Source of the DNA: Erwinia pyri
GTDB taxonomy: Bacteria > Pseudomonadota > Gammaproteobacteria > Enterobacterales > Enterobacteriaceae
Assembly (NCBI RefSeq): GCF_030758455.1
Contig: NZ_CP132353.1
Location: 1,364,001 to 1,428,000 of the forward strand
Direction: 5' to 3'
Length of the DNA: 64,000 nt
The translations under genes and the position numbers were made by a program. Of the stretch, positions 35,978-47,921 are shown in pieces (within the stretch, counting starts at the first letter, position 1; each line of letters starts with the position of its first letter). The notes below the pieces were generated by a model that searched no databases, had not been told where the DNA came from, and saw only the letters and a program-made list of their open reading frames with translations.

Positions 35978-36871
35978 CTACACTACTTCTTTTAACGCCT
36001 CATCCAGCTGATACCAGCGGAACTTAAATCCTGACTCCTCCAGCCGCTTAGGCAGCACGTGTTGACCACCCAGAACCAGTACGGCGGATTCCCCCATCAT
36101 CACTTTAATGGCGGCGGCAGGGGTGCGCATAAAGGCCGGGCGGTGCATAGCCTGTCCCAGCATGGCGGCAAACTGTTCATTGCGCACCGCATAAGGCGCA
36201 ACCATATTAAATGGCCCCTGCAACGTTGGGTTATCCAGCAGCCACAGGATGGCGTTCAGCATGTCATCCAGATGGATCCAGGGCATATACTGCTTGCCGC
36301 TGCCAATCGGCCCGCCAATGCCCATTTTAAAGGGCAGTTTCATCTTGCTCAGCGCGCCTCCCTCCCTGGCTAACACCACGCCGGTACGCAGCAGGCAAAC
36401 CCGCGTCTGTTCGCTTTGCGCCGCCAGGGCCAGTTTCTCCCAGTGTGCACAAAGCTGGTGGGTAAACTCCTCATGTCCCGGATCCTCTTCTGTGAGGATC
36501 ACATCGCCCGCGTCCCCGTAAAATCCGGTGGCTGAACCGGAAATCAGCACCGAGGGTGGCGTGGAACTGGCATTGATTAACGTCGCCAGACGCTCGGTCA
36601 TTTGCCAGCGGCTCTCGCACAGCAGACTTTTCTGCTTTTCCGTCCAGCGTTTGTCAGCAATGGGTTCCCCTGCCAGGTTGATAACGGCGTCGATCTCATT
36701 CAGATTGCGTTGCTGATTCAGCCCTGACCAGAGGTTAACCCTGTCGCCAAATTTGCTGCGCGCCGCCGCCACATCGCGGGTAACGACGCTGACCTGGTCG
36801 CCCCGTTCCAGTAGGCGTGGGATAAGCTGGCTGCCAATCAGGCCTGTGCCGCCTGTGAGTAAAATATGCAT
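35978..36871 (-). CDS. yfcH: YfcH, NAD-dependent epimerase-like SDR (TIGR01777 family)
   Basis: A 297-residue extended short-chain dehydrogenase. The Rossmann motif [20 protein letters not shown] is at residues 4-23. [20 protein letters not shown] holds the YxxxK-like region (ATGFYG) typical of this subfamily. The C-terminal domain ends [15 protein letters not shown]. Substrate unknown; E. coli YfcH belongs to the SulA-like epimerase family. It is divergent from yfcF across 131 bp. The ATG is at 36869-36871. Confidence 0.9.
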   Translation of the reverse strand: MHILLTGGTGLIGSQLIPRLLERGDQVSVVTRDVAAARSKFGDRVNLWSGLNQQRNLNEIDAVINLAGEPIADKRWTEKQKSLLCESRWQMTERLATLINASSTPPSVLISGSATGFYGDAGDVILTEEDPGHEEFTHQLCAHWEKLALAAQSEQTRVCLLRTGVVLAREGGALSKMKLPFKMGIGGPIGSGKQYMPWIHLDDMLNAILWLLDNPTLQGPFNMVAPYAVRNEQFAAMLGQAMHRPAFMRTPAAAIKVMMGESAVLVLGGQHVLPKRLEESGFKFRWYQLDEALKEVV

Positions 36872-36930
36872 GCTGTCTGTCCTTAATCAGAGAAGTAAAA
36901 ATACCAACAGCCTGCTTTCAGCTTAGGTGA

Positions 36931-37647
<717 letters not shown>

Positions 37648-37743
37648 TGACACATGTGGATTATAATTTACCGGCTGTCCGTGGCAAACTGTGCGGGCAA
37701 GAGTCAACGAGCGCTGAAGCGCCAGAACAAATAAGGGTTACGG

Positions 37744-38286
37744 ATGGTGGAGCAAGAGAGCGGCACGGAATGGGTGGATATCGTTAACGAAGATAACGAG
37801 GTCGTTGCACAGTCCAGCCGCGCGCAAATGCGGGCACAATGTTTGCGCCATCGCGCGACCTACATCGTGGTTCACGATGGGATGGGTAAAATTCTGGTTC
37901 AGCGCCGCACCGAAAGCAAAGATTTCATGCCCGGCATGCTGGATGCCACCGCCGGTGGCGTGGTGCAGAGCGGGGAGGAGATGCTGGAGTCGGCTCGTCG
38001 TGAAGCGGAAGAGGAGCTTGGCATCGCTGCCGTGCCGTTTGCCGAACATGGCCTGTTCTATTTTGAAGATCAGCACTGCCGTGTCTGGGGCGGATTGTTC
38101 AGCTGCGTCTCCCACGGTCCCTTTGCCATGCAGGAAGCGGAAGTGGATGAGATATTCTGGATGACGCCGGAAGAGATCACCGCTCGCTGTGATGAATTTA
38201 CGGATGATTCGCTGAAGGCGCTTTCACTGTGGCTCAGCCGCAACAATGAGTCCAGGCGCGCCAGCGCGGATACCTCCTCTGCCTGA
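37744..38286 (+). CDS. yfcD: YfcD, Nudix hydrolase
   Basis: A 180-residue Nudix hydrolase. The Nudix box [20 protein letters not shown] (with ELGI following) lies at about residues 76-99 and has the REUXEEXGU core. The preceding [20 protein letters not shown] is the family's N-terminal part, resembling isopentenyl-diphosphate isomerase-type Nudix proteins. The substrate is not known. The ATG at 37744 follows a 96-bp gap after yfcF with no yfcE in between. A strong terminator follows. Confidence 0.92.
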   Translation: MVEQESGTEWVDIVNEDNEVVAQSSRAQMRAQCLRHRATYIVVHDGMGKILVQRRTESKDFMPGMLDATAGGVVQSGEEMLESARREAEEELGIAAVPFAEHGLFYFEDQHCRVWGGLFSCVSHGPFAMQEAEVDEIFWMTPEEITARCDEFTDDSLKALSLWLSRNNESRRASADTSSA

Positions 38287-38307
38287 CCGGAGGCGGCAAA
38301 AAAAGAG

Positions 38308-38338
38308 AATGGGACGAATCGCTTCGTCCCATTTTTTT
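38308..38338 (+). terminator. Intrinsic terminator of yfcD
   Basis: AATGGGACGAA (38308-38318) pairs with TTCGTCCCATT (38323-38333) around TCGC, then T7. A-rich DNA on its left makes it usable in both directions. Confidence 0.92.
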
Positions 38339-38370
38339 GCTGATTTGTAATGACTCTGTTCAGCAGGAGC

Positions 38371-38393
38371 CTCACCTGACTCTGTCAGGTGAG
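38371..38393 (-). terminator. Hairpin downstream of the unknown membrane protein gene
   Basis: CTCACCTGAC (38371-38380) and GTCAGGTGAG (38384-38393) form a perfect 10-bp stem with a three-base loop, 12 bp after the stop of the minus-strand gene. T-run is poor, so it is a probable 3'-end hairpin. Confidence 0.6.
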
Positions 38394-38405
38394 TGCCCGG
38401 ATAAG

Positions 38406-39398
38406 TTAACGAACCGCAACCTGATGTGGCTGCGTTTTACGGCCCATTTTACCCAGTACCCCAGCGAGAACAGCCTCAATCAGCAGGACAACCAGCGCCA
38501 TCCAGCTCGCCTTAGCCGTTGCTGCTGCAGCCTGTTCCGCCGCTTCACGTGCTTTTTTCTCAGCATCAGCTTTCAGCTGCTCATATTTCTGACGTGCCTG
38601 CTCATAGCTTTTTTGCGTCTGGGCAACAATCTGATCGACTTCCTGATCGCTCTTACCGGTACGCGCTTTAATGATATTTTTCAGGGCATCCAGATCGGCT
38701 GCCTGAAGAGTATCCTGGTTACGCTGAATAACACCGCTGAACCAGCTGGCTAAATCAGTGTCGGCAGTTTGCGGATGATTAGCGGTATTTTGCGCCTGAT
38801 TCTGAGCATTATCCGCTTCTTTATTTGCGTCGTTCTGCAGGTTTTGCGGCTGCAGCTCAGGTTTACCCGTTTGTTGCAGCGTTTTTTCAAGCTCGCTCTG
38901 CATATTGCCCAGGTCGATATTATTCTCCTGCAGCTTCTGTTTCGCGGTATTAGCAAGCGTTGGTGCCGCTGCTGATATACCGTTGCCCAGCATGCTGAAG
39001 CCCGAACCAATTACGCTGGCCGTTCCGCTCACGGCACTGCTTATTACCATCACCGCAATCCACAGACAAAGCAGCGTATTTACGGCCCACATCAATATGC
39101 CATGTAATGCCCCTTCACGCTGCGCCAGTCGGCCGGTGATGAAAGCGCCTGCGCCAACGGAGATCAACATGCTTAATCCGGTCCAGACTGCAGCGCCCGT
39201 CCCTAAACCATCAAGTGGATTCTGCTCTTTCAATGGGTCAATGGTGGTCGCGCCGATTGCCGTACCCAAAATGGATAGCAGCAGATAAATAACGGTTGAA
39301 AGTATTACGCCAGCAAAGACAGCGCTCCATGAAATACGCTTCAGTGGAACGCCATTATTAACTTCGCTGTAAACCGGATGAATAGTGTTGTCGCTCAT
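38406..39398 (-). CDS. Membrane protein with coiled-coil/Gln-Ala-rich domain, function unknown
   Basis: A 330-residue protein I do not recognise in E. coli. The N-terminal 135 residues hold about four hydrophobic segments (SWSAVFAGVILSTVIYLLLS, AAVWTGLSMLISVGAGAFIT, ILMWAVNTLLCLWIAVMVIS). A long hydrophilic stretch follows, rich in Gln, Asn and Ala (residues about 160-275), with a likely coiled coil in SYEQARQKYEQLKADAEKKA. A last helix (WMALVVLLIEAVLAGVLG) ends near residue 315. The hydrophilic part should lie on one side of the membrane between two anchors. It sits where E. coli has yfcC or yfcE. The ATG at 39396-39398 has gggagag upstream. It has its own terminator and promoter region. Confidence 0.8.
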   Translation of the reverse strand: MSDNTIHPVYSEVNNGVPLKRISWSAVFAGVILSTVIYLLLSILGTAIGATTIDPLKEQNPLDGLGTGAAVWTGLSMLISVGAGAFITGRLAQREGALHGILMWAVNTLLCLWIAVMVISSAVSGTASVIGSGFSMLGNGISAAAPTLANTAKQKLQENNIDLGNMQSELEKTLQQTGKPELQPQNLQNDANKEADNAQNQAQNTANHPQTADTDLASWFSGVIQRNQDTLQAADLDALKNIIKARTGKSDQEVDQIVAQTQKSYEQARQKYEQLKADAEKKAREAAEQAAAATAKASWMALVVLLIEAVLAGVLGKMGRKTQPHQVAVR

Positions 39399-39687
39399 TT
39401 GAATCTCTCCCTTGGCCTGATTATTAGCGGCTACCTTCAGGCATTATGATTATCGAAAACATTTTATGATAAATGAACCTTGCCTGTGTAAGACTAGTCT
39501 TGGCACGCCATTTAAGCCAAAAAAAATAATCAATTCTATTACCTTCTCTTAATTTTCAGCAGATTAACTCTGAAAATCTGCCTGATTTTCAGCACAATCA
39601 TTGCGGCTATTTATTCATTCGGCAGGCAAACTGAGGGGGAAAGTAAAAATTATGGCGAAGAGAGACTTTTTTAACCGCTGAGGGCAT
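39399..39687. promoter_or_regulatory. Upstream region of the unknown membrane protein gene
   Basis: About 290 bp, AT-rich (gataaatgaacc, aaaaaaaataatcaattctatt). It must hold the promoter of the minus-strand gene at 38406-39398. No gene, tRNA or clear operator is seen. A loose inverted pair, attttcagcagatt / ctgaaaatctgcc, lies around 39555-39585. Confidence 0.4.
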
Positions 39688-39717
39688 AAAAAAAGCGAAT
39701 CTCGCGATTCGCTTTTA
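39688..39717 (-). terminator. Intrinsic terminator of ackA-pta
   Basis: On the plus strand AAAAGCGAATC (39691-39701) pairs with GATTCGCTTTT (39706-39716) around TCGC. Read on the minus strand it is followed by eight Ts, so it ends the ackA-pta transcript. Confidence 0.93.
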
Positions 39718-39739
39718 TCAGATCCAGCGGAAACTGCGG

Positions 39740-41884
39740 TTAGCCTTCAGCCTGCTTGGACTGAATGGCGGTAAGAGCGATGGTGTAGACAATATCATCC
39801 ACCAGAGCACCGCGAGAGAGGTCGTTTACCGGCTTACGCATTCCCTGCAGCATCGGCCCGATAGAGATCAGGTCTGCAGAACGCTGTACGGCTTTGTAAG
39901 TCGTGTTGCCGGTGTTCAGGTCTGGGAAGATGAACACGGTGGCACGGCCCGCTACAGGGGAATTTGGCGCTTTCGATTTGGCCACGTCTGCCATAATCGC
40001 AGCGTCATACTGCAGAGGTCCATCGATAACCAGATCCGGACGTTTTTCCTGGGCGATGCGGGTCGCCTCGCGCACTTTTTCCACATCGCTACCCGCGCCG
40101 GAGTTGCCGGTGGAGTAGGAGATCATCGCCACGCGAGGTTCAATACCAAAGGCGAGCGCAGAGTCGGCAGACTGAATGGCAATTTCCGCCAGTTGCTCAG
40201 GGTTAGGATCCGGGTTAATGGCGCAGTCGCCATAGACCAGCACCTGCTCTGGCAGCAGCATGAAGAATACGGAGGAAACCAGAGAGCTGTTTGGTGCCGT
40301 TTTAATCAACTGTAACGGAGGACGAATAGTGTTCGCCGTGGTGTGAACCGCGCCGGAGACAAGTCCGTCGACTTCGCCACGCTCCAGCATCATGGTGCCC
40401 AGCATAACGTTATCTTCCAGCTGTTCCTGCGCCACCACTTCGGTCATGCCTTTGCTTTTACGCAGTTCAACCAGACGGGCAACGTAATTTTCGCGCACCA
40501 CTTCCGGGTCCACAATTTCAATCCCTTTACCCAGCTCCACGCCCTGTACCGCGGCAACACGTTGGATCTCTTCCGGGTTCCCCAGCAGGATACAAGTTGC
40601 GATACCGCGCTCGGCACAGATAGCGGCGGCTTTAACGGTACGCGGTTCGTCACCTTCCGGCAGCACAATGCGTTTGCCCGCTTTACGCGCCAGCTCGGTG
40701 AGCTGGTAACGGAACGCTGGCGGAGAGAGGCGACGGCTACGGTCTGAAGCGGCGGTCAACGATTCAATCCACTCCGGATCGATATGGCTGGCGACATACT
40801 CCTGCACACGCTCAACGCGTTGCGTATCGTCGCTTGGCACTTCCAGATTGAAGCTCTGCAGGCTCAGCGAGGTCTGCCAGGTGTTGGTGTTCACCATAAA
40901 GATAGGCAGACCTGTGGCAAACGCACGCTCACACAGTTTGCGAATAGGGGCATCAATCTGGTAACCACCGGTCAGCAGTACGGCACCAATTTCCACGCCG
41001 TTCATCGCAGCCAGACAGGCGGCCACCAGCACGTCCGGGCGATCGGCAGAGGTCACCAGCAAAGAGCCAGGACGGAAGTGTTCCAGCATATGAGGGATGC
41101 TGCGTGCGCAGAAGGTTACAGACTTCACGCGGCGAGTAGCAATATCGCCCTCATTGATAATCTCCGCATTCAGATGGCGGCACATATCAATAGCGCGGGT
41201 CGCAATCAGGTCAAAGCTCCAGGGGACGCAACCCAGCACCGGCAGCGGGCTGTTGGCGAAGAGCTGTTTAGGGTCGATATTCGCGACGCTGGCCTTGTTA
41301 GAGTCATCAAATATCTCTGACAGATCCGGACGCGTACGTCCCTGATCGTCAACCGGCGCGTTGAGTTTGTTGATGATCACGCCAGTGATATTTTTGTTTT
41401 TGCTGCCGCCAAAGCTGCTTTGCGTCAGCTCAATCCGCTCTTTCAACTGGGCAGGCGAGTCATTGCCCAGCGACATCACAAAGACGATCTCCGCATTCAG
41501 CGTTTTGGCAATCTCATAGTTCAGCGCAGAGGCAAACTGATGTTTGCGGGTCGGCACCAGGCCCTCTACCAGCACCACTTCAGCATCTTTGGTGTTCTCG
41601 TGGTAGCGCGCAATAATCTCTTCCATCAGCACGTCCTGCTGATTTGAACCCAGCAGCGACTCCACACGGCTCATCTGCAGCGGCTCGGCGGCAGGAATGG
41701 AGGAGTTTTTACGAATGATGGTGGTGGTCTGGTCAGGGGCGTTTTCGCCGCTGCGCGGCTGGGCGATAGGTTTGAAGACGCTGAGGCGCACGCCTTTGCG
41801 TTCCATCGCGCGGATCACACCGAGGCTGACACTGGTTAAACCGACGCTGGTGCCGGTAGGAATTAGCATAATGGTACGAGACAC
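39740..41884 (-). CDS. pta: Pta, phosphate acetyltransferase
   Basis: Pta interconverts acetyl-CoA and acetyl phosphate in acetate overflow. The 714-residue length is the long enterobacterial form: an N-terminal P-loop-like domain ([20 protein letters not shown]), a central DRTGG domain, and the C-terminal catalytic PTA domain (from about 390: [20 protein letters not shown]). The start is GTG at 41882-41884 ([11 protein letters not shown]), as in E. coli. It follows ackA by 102 bp and ends at a terminator. Confidence 0.96.
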   Translation of the reverse strand: MSRTIMLIPTGTSVGLTSVSLGVIRAMERKGVRLSVFKPIAQPRSGENAPDQTTTIIRKNSSIPAAEPLQMSRVESLLGSNQQDVLMEEIIARYHENTKDAEVVLVEGLVPTRKHQFASALNYEIAKTLNAEIVFVMSLGNDSPAQLKERIELTQSSFGGSKNKNITGVIINKLNAPVDDQGRTRPDLSEIFDDSNKASVANIDPKQLFANSPLPVLGCVPWSFDLIATRAIDMCRHLNAEIINEGDIATRRVKSVTFCARSIPHMLEHFRPGSLLVTSADRPDVLVAACLAAMNGVEIGAVLLTGGYQIDAPIRKLCERAFATGLPIFMVNTNTWQTSLSLQSFNLEVPSDDTQRVERVQEYVASHIDPEWIESLTAASDRSRRLSPPAFRYQLTELARKAGKRIVLPEGDEPRTVKAAAICAERGIATCILLGNPEEIQRVAAVQGVELGKGIEIVDPEVVRENYVARLVELRKSKGMTEVVAQEQLEDNVMLGTMMLERGEVDGLVSGAVHTTANTIRPPLQLIKTAPNSSLVSSVFFMLLPEQVLVYGDCAINPDPNPEQLAEIAIQSADSALAFGIEPRVAMISYSTGNSGAGSDVEKVREATRIAQEKRPDLVIDGPLQYDAAIMADVAKSKAPNSPVAGRATVFIFPDLNTGNTTYKAVQRSADLISIGPMLQGMRKPVNDLSRGALVDDIVYTIALTAIQSKQAEG

Positions 41885-41986
41885 AATAAACCTCTCGAAT
41901 AGACTCTTTCAGGCTGAAGCGTGTTGAGTCCAGGTTGGTGATGTCAAAACAACTCCGCCAGCCTGAGCTGACGGAGAGGGAAGGGC

Positions 41987-43189
41987 TTAAGCAGTGAGAC
42001 GGCTGGCGTCCTGGGCAATAACCAGCTCTTCATTGGTTGGGATAACCAGAGCCGGGCGAGTGCCTTCTTTATTGATAAAGCCCGATTTACCGAAGCGGGC
42101 CGCCAGGTTGCGCTCGTGATCCACTTCAAAGCCCAGCAGCGCCAGTCTGCCCAGGGAGAGTTCGCGAACCATCGCCGCATTTTCCCCGATGCCGCCGGTG
42201 AAGATCACCGCATCCAGCCGGCCGTCCATCAGCGCGGTGTAAGAACCGATATATTTTGCCAGGCGGTGGCAGTAAACGTCCATCGCGCGTTTGGCATCTT
42301 CTTTTGTGGTGTAGTTATCTTCCACATAGCGACAGTCACTGGTGACGCCGGTCAGACCCAACAGGCCAGACTCTTTAGTCAGCAGCTTGTTGATGGCATC
42401 CACGCTCATGCCCAGGGTGTCATGCAGGAAGAAGACCACCGCCGGGTCGATATCGCCTGAACGGGTGCCCATGACCAGACCTTCCAGCGGGGTCAGACCC
42501 ATGGAGGTATCCACACAGACGCCGTTGCGGATAGCCGCTACGGAGCCGCCGTTGCCCAGGTGGCAGGTAATGATATTCAGCTCTTCCACCGGCTTGTTCA
42601 GTACTTTTGCCGCTTCGTGGGTTACATAGAAGTGGCTGGTACCGTGTGCGCCATAACGGCGCACGCCATGCTCGCGGTACAACGCGTAGGGCAGGGCGTA
42701 AAGGTAGGACTCTTCCGGCATTGTCTGATGGAAAGCAGTGTCGAAAACCGCCACATTCTTATCAGAAAGATGCGGGAAGTTTTTCATCGCTTCCTCAATC
42801 CCGATCAGGTGCGCAGGGTTGTGCAGCGGGGCAAAAGAGGAGGCGTCTTTGATGCCCTGAATGACATCCTGATCGATAACCACAGACTGGGTCAGCTTTT
42901 CACCGCCATGAACGATGCGATGACCAATTGCAGTGATTAATGCAGACAGCTCTGGTTTTTGTGCCAGAATAGTTTTAACGATGAAATTGAGGGCTTCGCT
43001 GTGCGCAGCGCCGGCACCTAATGCCTCTTCGTGTTTAGCCCCTTTCATTTTCCACTTGATACGCGCTTCAGGCAGGTGGAAACATTCGGCTAAACCGGAG
43101 AGGTATTCTTCGCCATTTGCCGGATCGATGATGGCGAACTTCAGGGAAGAACTGCCGCAGTTCAGAACCAAGACTAACTTACTCGACAT
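41987..43189 (-). CDS. ackA: AckA, acetate kinase
   Basis: AckA makes ATP and acetate from acetyl phosphate, or the reverse. The 400 residues match the family. The ASKHA-fold motif [16 protein letters not shown] is at residues 5-20, and the conserved [11 protein letters not shown] and [10 protein letters not shown] carry catalytic and substrate residues. It is upstream of pta in the same operon. The ATG is at 43187-43189. Confidence 0.97.
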   Translation of the reverse strand: MSSKLVLVLNCGSSSLKFAIIDPANGEEYLSGLAECFHLPEARIKWKMKGAKHEEALGAGAAHSEALNFIVKTILAQKPELSALITAIGHRIVHGGEKLTQSVVIDQDVIQGIKDASSFAPLHNPAHLIGIEEAMKNFPHLSDKNVAVFDTAFHQTMPEESYLYALPYALYREHGVRRYGAHGTSHFYVTHEAAKVLNKPVEELNIITCHLGNGGSVAAIRNGVCVDTSMGLTPLEGLVMGTRSGDIDPAVVFFLHDTLGMSVDAINKLLTKESGLLGLTGVTSDCRYVEDNYTTKEDAKRAMDVYCHRLAKYIGSYTALMDGRLDAVIFTGGIGENAAMVRELSLGRLALLGFEVDHERNLAARFGKSGFINKEGTRPALVIPTNEELVIAQDASRLTA

Positions 43190-43521
43190 GGAAGGTCCTA
43201 TTGGTTAAAGGTGGCGAAATAAAACTCAACAGACTATCAGCGTAGCGCATGAAAGCTGGTACATTAATGATGAACGTCATGCTCAAGGCAAATTTTGTCT
43301 GAAAGCAAAAAAACTTGATAAATCTTACGTGATTTTTTGAATTGTTATCGGATGCTGAGGGTTCTGCATGCAGAGTGATAGCAACCCTGTAACAGCCCTT
43401 CAACAAACGCGCACAGGATAACCAGTGCGCCGCGTAAAGACAAAATATTTTGAAAGACATCATGTAAAGTTGTTGAGTTGTACGTTTTGTTTATTTTTTA
43501 TCTCCGAAGTTGAGGTCAGCC
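43190..43521. promoter_or_regulatory. Divergent ackA / yfbV promoter region
   Basis: 332 bp with no gene. The ackA side is AT-rich near 43300-43345 (aaaaaaacttgataaatctta). The yfbV Shine-Dalgarno is gaggt at 43511-43515. Anaerobic regulators such as FNR and ArcA act on ackA in E. coli; I see only an imperfect ATCAA half-site on the minus strand near 43316-43320, not enough to call. Confidence 0.4.
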
Positions 43522-43974
43522 ATGGCTAATGAATCCGGCTCTGTCGGTTGGTTTAAACTGTTCCAGCGGGGACAGCATTATATGAAGACATGGCCTGTCG
43601 ATAAGCGTCTGGCACCCATGTTCCCGGAGAATCGGGTCGCACGCGCTACGCGTTTTGCCATCCGGTTTATGCCGCCGCTGGCGGTGTTCGCCATGACCTG
43701 GCAAATTGCGCTGGGCGGGCAATTAGGCCCGGCGGTGGCTACGGCTCTGTTCGCCTGCAGCCTGCCAATGCAGGGGTTATGGTGGTTGGGCAAGCGTTCC
43801 ATAACGCCACTGCCGCCCACGCTGCTGAACTGGTTCCATGAAGTGCGCGAAAAACTCCAGGCCGCTGGCCAGGCGATAGCGCCAGTGGAAGGAAAGCCGA
43901 CCTATCAGTCCCTGGCCGACGTGCTTAAACGTGCCTTTAAGCAGCTGGACAAAACCTTCCTCGACGATCTTTAA
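43522..43974 (+). CDS. yfbV: YfbV, UPF0208 membrane protein
   Basis: A 150-residue inner-membrane protein with two helices near residues 48-62 and 69-88 ([20 protein letters not shown]). The C-terminal half is cytoplasmic and ends [15 protein letters not shown], identical in pattern to E. coli YfbV. Genetic studies in E. coli connect it with the Ter macrodomain and chromosome insulation; the mechanism is unclear. The ATG at 43522 has tgaggtcagcc upstream and is chosen over one four codons earlier. Confidence 0.93.
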   Translation: MANESGSVGWFKLFQRGQHYMKTWPVDKRLAPMFPENRVARATRFAIRFMPPLAVFAMTWQIALGGQLGPAVATALFACSLPMQGLWWLGKRSITPLPPTLLNWFHEVREKLQAAGQAIAPVEGKPTYQSLADVLKRAFKQLDKTFLDDL

Positions 43975-44126
43975 CTGCCCGGACCAGCTTTTCTCTGCTT
44001 TTACAGGGGAAAAACCCGGTCTGGATCAAAGAAGCCTCCGCTTGCCGTACCGCCCTTTAGCGGGTTATGCGATCCTCAGTCATCCCCTTCCCATTTGTTT
44101 TGCCCGGCGTGGCACAGGAGTGAATG

Positions 44127-44621
44127 ATGGAAATGACCAATGCGCAGCGTTTGATCCTCTCTAATCAATACAAAATGATGACAATGCTCGATCCCGATAA
44201 TGCGGAGCGCTATCGTCGTCAGCAAACCATTATTGAGCGCGGTTACGGCTTGCAAATGCGGGAGCTCGACCGCGAGTTCGGCGAACTGAACGAGGCGGTA
44301 TGCCGCACAATTATCGACATCATGGAAATGCACCATGCGCTGCACGTGTCCTGGACAAATCTGAAAGATATCTCCTCGCTGGAGGAGCGTCGGCTGGCCT
44401 TTCTGGGCTTTGATGCGGCAACGGAAGCGCGTTACCTTGGCTACGTGCGGTTTATGGTGAATGTGGAAGGGCGCTATACCCATTTTGATTCCGGCACCCA
44501 CGGGTTTAATGCGCAAACCCCGATGTGGGAAAAGTATCAACGCATGCTCACTGTGTGGCACACTTGTCCAAGGCAGTACCATTTGAGTGCGAATGAGATC
44601 GCGCAAATCATCAACGCCTGA
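44127..44621 (+). CDS. yfbU: YfbU family protein
   Basis: A 164-residue soluble protein, the length of E. coli YfbU (164). Conserved [20 protein letters not shown] opens it, and [20 protein letters not shown] lies near residues 115-134. Function not established; overproduction of E. coli YfbU has been linked with cell death. An ATG one codon upstream (44124) is an alternative; the second is preferred because it matches the E. coli start. It is followed after 14 bp by yfbT. Confidence 0.92.
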   Translation: MEMTNAQRLILSNQYKMMTMLDPDNAERYRRQQTIIERGYGLQMRELDREFGELNEAVCRTIIDIMEMHHALHVSWTNLKDISSLEERRLAFLGFDAATEARYLGYVRFMVNVEGRYTHFDSGTHGFNAQTPMWEKYQRMLTVWHTCPRQYHLSANEIAQIINA

Positions 44622-44635
44622 TAAGGAAAAGCGTA

Positions 44636-45295
44636 GTGAAGTGTAAAGGTTTTCTGTTTGATCTGGACGGCACGCTGGTGGATTCATTACCGGTGGTCGA
44701 ACGCGCCTGGGTGAACTGGGCATCGCGGCACGGCATTGCGGCAGATGAAGTGCTGAACTTCATTCATGGCAAGCAGGCTATTACCTCACTGCGTCATTTT
44801 ATGGCTGGAGCGTCGGAAGAGGCGATTCAGCAGGAGTTCTTTGCCCTCGAAAAAATCGAGGCTGAAGATACTGACGGCATCACCGCTCTGCCGGGCGCTC
44901 AGCAGCTTCTTGCTACGCTGACGGAGCTGGAGATCCCCTGGGCTATCGTGACTTCCGGTTCGATGCCGGTTGCTTCCGCCCGTCGCAAAGCGGCCGGGCT
45001 GCCTGAACCTGAAGAGTTTGTCACCGCAGAGCGTGTGCAGAATGGCAAACCGGAACCTGATGCTTACCTGCTTGGCGCGCAGCTGCTTGAGCTTGAGCCG
45101 GAAGAGTGCGTGGTGGTGGAGGATGCTGCCGCCGGTATTCTTTCTGGTCTTGCTGCAGGCTGCCATGTCATTGCCGTCAATGCACCTGCTGGTGCGACGA
45201 GGCTGGAAGATGTGGATATGCTGCTGACGTCGCTGGATGAGCTGATCATACACAAAAATCCAGACGGCACGATCGATGTGCACCGAAAACACTAA
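44636..45295 (+). CDS. yfbT: YfbT/HxpA, HAD-type sugar phosphatase
   Basis: A 219-residue HAD hydrolase. Motif I FLFDLDGTLVDSLPVVERAW contains nucleophile Asp; motif II is VTSGSMPVASA; motif III/IV is GKPEPDAYLLGAQLL and VVVEDAAAGILSG. A helical cap domain lies in between. E. coli HxpA (YfbT) dephosphorylates several sugar phosphates. The start is GTG at 44636 with aagga upstream (MKCKGFLFDL). A terminator follows. Confidence 0.92.
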   Translation: MKCKGFLFDLDGTLVDSLPVVERAWVNWASRHGIAADEVLNFIHGKQAITSLRHFMAGASEEAIQQEFFALEKIEAEDTDGITALPGAQQLLATLTELEIPWAIVTSGSMPVASARRKAAGLPEPEEFVTAERVQNGKPEPDAYLLGAQLLELEPEECVVVEDAAAGILSGLAAGCHVIAVNAPAGATRLEDVDMLLTSLDELIIHKNPDGTIDVHRKH

Positions 45296-45305
45296 GAGAT
45301 GATGT

Positions 45306-45331
45306 AACCCCGCTATAGCGGGGTTTTTTTT
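45306..45331 (+). terminator. Intrinsic terminator of yfbU-yfbT
   Basis: The 20-base palindrome AACCCCGCTATAGCGGGGTT at 45306-45325 is followed by a run of Ts to 45331. It is 42 bp before the yfbS start. Confidence 0.92.
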
Positions 45332-45372
45332 ATGTGATGATCTCCTGGTGTTCCCTGTACAGAGACTCCGTC

Positions 45373-47205
45373 GTGAACAAAGAACTGATCTGGGTAGTTT
45401 CCCTTCTGCTGATCGCCATCGCGCTATTTATCTCCGGCAAGCTGCGTATGGATGTCGTTGCGCTGCTGGTGATTATTGCCTTTGTGCTCAGCGGCACGCT
45501 GACGCTGCAGGAGGCCACGCTCGGCTTCAGCGATCCCAACGTCATCCTGATAGCGGCACTTTTCATTATTGGAGAAGGGCTGGTAAGAACGGGCGTGGCG
45601 CTGAATATGGGCGACTGGCTGATCAAAATGGCGGGCAACAGCGAAAGCAGAATGCTGGTGCTGCTGATGCTTACCGTTGCCGGACTGGGAGCCGTGATGA
45701 GCTCAACCGGCGTGGTGGCCATTTTTATTCCTGTAGTGCTCAGCGTGGCGGCGAAGATGGGCAGCTCGCCGGGCAGGCTGATGATGCCGCTAAGCTTTGC
45801 CGGACTGATCAGCGGCATGATGACGCTGGTCGCCACGCCGCCCAATCTGATCATTAACAGCGAGCTGCAGCGGGAAGGGCTGAAAGGGTTTGGCTTTTTT
45901 GACGTGACGCCACTGGGCATTGTGGCGCTGCTGCTGGGCATTGGTTACATGCTGGTAGCCCGCTTCTGGCTGGTGACGCCGGGGCGGGAAGAGAGCAGTA
46001 AGCAGCAGTTGCGGCGAACCTTTCGAGATCTGATCCGGGACTACAAACTGAGTGGCAGAGCCAGGCGGCTTGGCCTGCGGGTGGGGTCACCTCTTATCGG
46101 GCAACGCCTGGACGATCTGCAACTACGCGAACGCTATGGCATCAACGTGGTAGGGCTGGAGCGCTGGCGTAAATTTCGCAGGGTAATGGTGCCGGTAACT
46201 GCTGAGACTACCTTCCGTGCGCGCGACGTTTTGCTGATCGATATGTCAGATTCTGGCATAGACCTGCGTGAATTTTGCAGCGAATGGCTGCTTGAGCCGA
46301 TGATTTTACGCGGCGACTACTTCTCCGAGCGCGCCAGGGACGTCGGCATGGCAGAAGCCATTATTATTCCCGATTCAGCGCTGCTGGGGAAAACGCTGAG
46401 CGATATTGCCTTTCGCTCACGCCATGATGTCAGCGTAGTCGGCATCCGGCGGCGGGGCGAAGTGCTGGAGGGTAAGCTGACCGGGCAGCCGCTGGAGCTG
46501 GGCGATACGCTACTGGTGATCGGCGACTGGAAAAAGATACGGGCCATTCAGCAGCAAAAACGCGATCTTATCCTGTTGAGTTTACCGGCGGAAGTTGACG
46601 ACGTCGCGCCAGCGGCCAGCCAGGCTCCTCATGCCATTTTTTGCCTGGCGTTGATGGTCGCTATGATGATGACAGAGGCTATTCCCAATCCCGTTGCCGC
46701 GCTGATCGCCTGCCTGCTGATGGGTAAATTCCGCTGTATAGATATGGAGAGCGCCTACCGTTCTGTTCACTGGCCTGGGTTGATACTGATCGTTGGGATG
46801 ATGCCGTTTGCTCTCGCTTTGCAAAAAACGGGCGGCGTGGCGCTGATCGTAGCGGGTCTGATGGATGTGGCGGGCGGAAAAAGCCCGCACGTTATGCTGC
46901 TCTGCCTATTTATACTCTGTGCGACTATCGGCCTGTTCATCTCCAATACCGCTACGGCAGTGTTGATGGCGCCTGTGGGCGTGGCCGCTGCACAACAGAT
47001 GGGGCTTTCGCCCTATCCGTTCACCATGATAGTGGCGGTGGCAGCTTCTGCTGCCTTTATGACGCCGGTATCCTCACCGGTGAACACCCTGGTGCTGGGA
47101 CCTGGCGGATATCGGTTTGGCGATTTTATGAAAATCGGCGTGCCCTTTACCCTGATTATCATGGCGGTCAGCGTATTACTGGTACCGCTGCTTTTCCCGT
47201 TTTAA
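45373..47205 (+). CDS. yfbS: YfbS, SLC13-type transporter with TrkA-C domains
   Basis: A 610-residue inner-membrane transporter. Two halves of the DASS/SLC13 (CitMHS) membrane domain (first ending near 205, second starting near 425) flank two cytoplasmic TrkA_C/RCK-C domains (about 220-400). Motifs include [16 protein letters not shown] and [20 protein letters not shown]. It probably exchanges anions or cations; E. coli YfbS has no firmly known substrate. The GTG at 45373 is chosen because it gives [12 protein letters not shown], matching the E. coli start MNGELIWV and length 610. It converges on yfbR with a 3-bp gap. Confidence 0.9.
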   Translation: MNKELIWVVSLLLIAIALFISGKLRMDVVALLVIIAFVLSGTLTLQEATLGFSDPNVILIAALFIIGEGLVRTGVALNMGDWLIKMAGNSESRMLVLLMLTVAGLGAVMSSTGVVAIFIPVVLSVAAKMGSSPGRLMMPLSFAGLISGMMTLVATPPNLIINSELQREGLKGFGFFDVTPLGIVALLLGIGYMLVARFWLVTPGREESSKQQLRRTFRDLIRDYKLSGRARRLGLRVGSPLIGQRLDDLQLRERYGINVVGLERWRKFRRVMVPVTAETTFRARDVLLIDMSDSGIDLREFCSEWLLEPMILRGDYFSERARDVGMAEAIIIPDSALLGKTLSDIAFRSRHDVSVVGIRRRGEVLEGKLTGQPLELGDTLLVIGDWKKIRAIQQQKRDLILLSLPAEVDDVAPAASQAPHAIFCLALMVAMMMTEAIPNPVAALIACLLMGKFRCIDMESAYRSVHWPGLILIVGMMPFALALQKTGGVALIVAGLMDVAGGKSPHVMLLCLFILCATIGLFISNTATAVLMAPVGVAAAQQMGLSPYPFTMIVAVAASAAFMTPVSSPVNTLVLGPGGYRFGDFMKIGVPFTLIIMAVSVLLVPLLFPF

Positions 47206-47208
47206 GGG

Positions 47209-47805
47209 TTAAAGCGACTCCTGGCTGATCTCATCCAGTGAGAGGCTGAAGCTGGGGACAAATACCTCAACAAAGTAATCCATCTCCGGGCTGTGGCGTT
47301 CGATCAGGGTTTTTTCCAGCCGCGCTTTTGCCAGCTGGAACTCATGGTTGCCTGCGGAAAGCTCTTCAAGGCATTTCAGATAGGCACAAAGCGCATCGGC
47401 CTGTTTGACGATCGCCTTTTCAACTTCGCTGTGCTGCTGCTCATCCAGCAGCGGCCGGTAGGCGTTACGCAACTCTTCCGGCAGCATCTCAATCAGCTTC
47501 TGCTGGGCAATTTTTTCAATTTTTTTATATTCATGCGCAATCTGCGCGTTGTAATACTTCACCGGCGTGGGTAGATCGCCGGTCAGCACTTCACTGGCAT
47601 CGTGATACATCGCCATCAGCGCGATGCGTTCAGCATTCAGATTACCGTTAAACTTTTGATTTTTAATAACGGCAAGCGCGTGAGCGACCATCGCCACCTG
47701 TAAGCTGTGTTCGGAGACATTCTCGGTGCGGACATTGCGCATCAGCGGCCAGCGATTGATGAGCTTAAGACGGGAGAGATGGGCGAAAAAATGGCTCTGA
47801 TTCAT
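47209..47805 (-). CDS. yfbR: YfbR, 5'-deoxynucleotidase
   Basis: A 198-residue HD-domain phosphohydrolase that removes phosphate from deoxyribonucleoside 5'-monophosphates. The HD motifs are [19 protein letters not shown] near residues 29-47 and [20 protein letters not shown] near 65-84, with the metal-binding HD at H67-D68. E. coli YfbR is 199 residues. The ATG at 47803-47805 ([11 protein letters not shown]) matches the family start; longer frames add an unrelated 31 residues. Confidence 0.94.
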   Translation of the reverse strand: MNQSHFFAHLSRLKLINRWPLMRNVRTENVSEHSLQVAMVAHALAVIKNQKFNGNLNAERIALMAMYHDASEVLTGDLPTPVKYYNAQIAHEYKKIEKIAQQKLIEMLPEELRNAYRPLLDEQQHSEVEKAIVKQADALCAYLKCLEELSAGNHEFQLAKARLEKTLIERHSPEMDYFVEVFVPSFSLSLDEISQESL

Positions 47806-47921
47806 GGGATGCGGTTTCCTGTGGCAAGACTGCGGGGAACCAACAGAACGTTCCCCTTCGGCCAGTATAGCGCCATCCTTACCGCAGCGGCAGTGCAATA
47901 AGAGGGCGCCTTTGCTACCGC

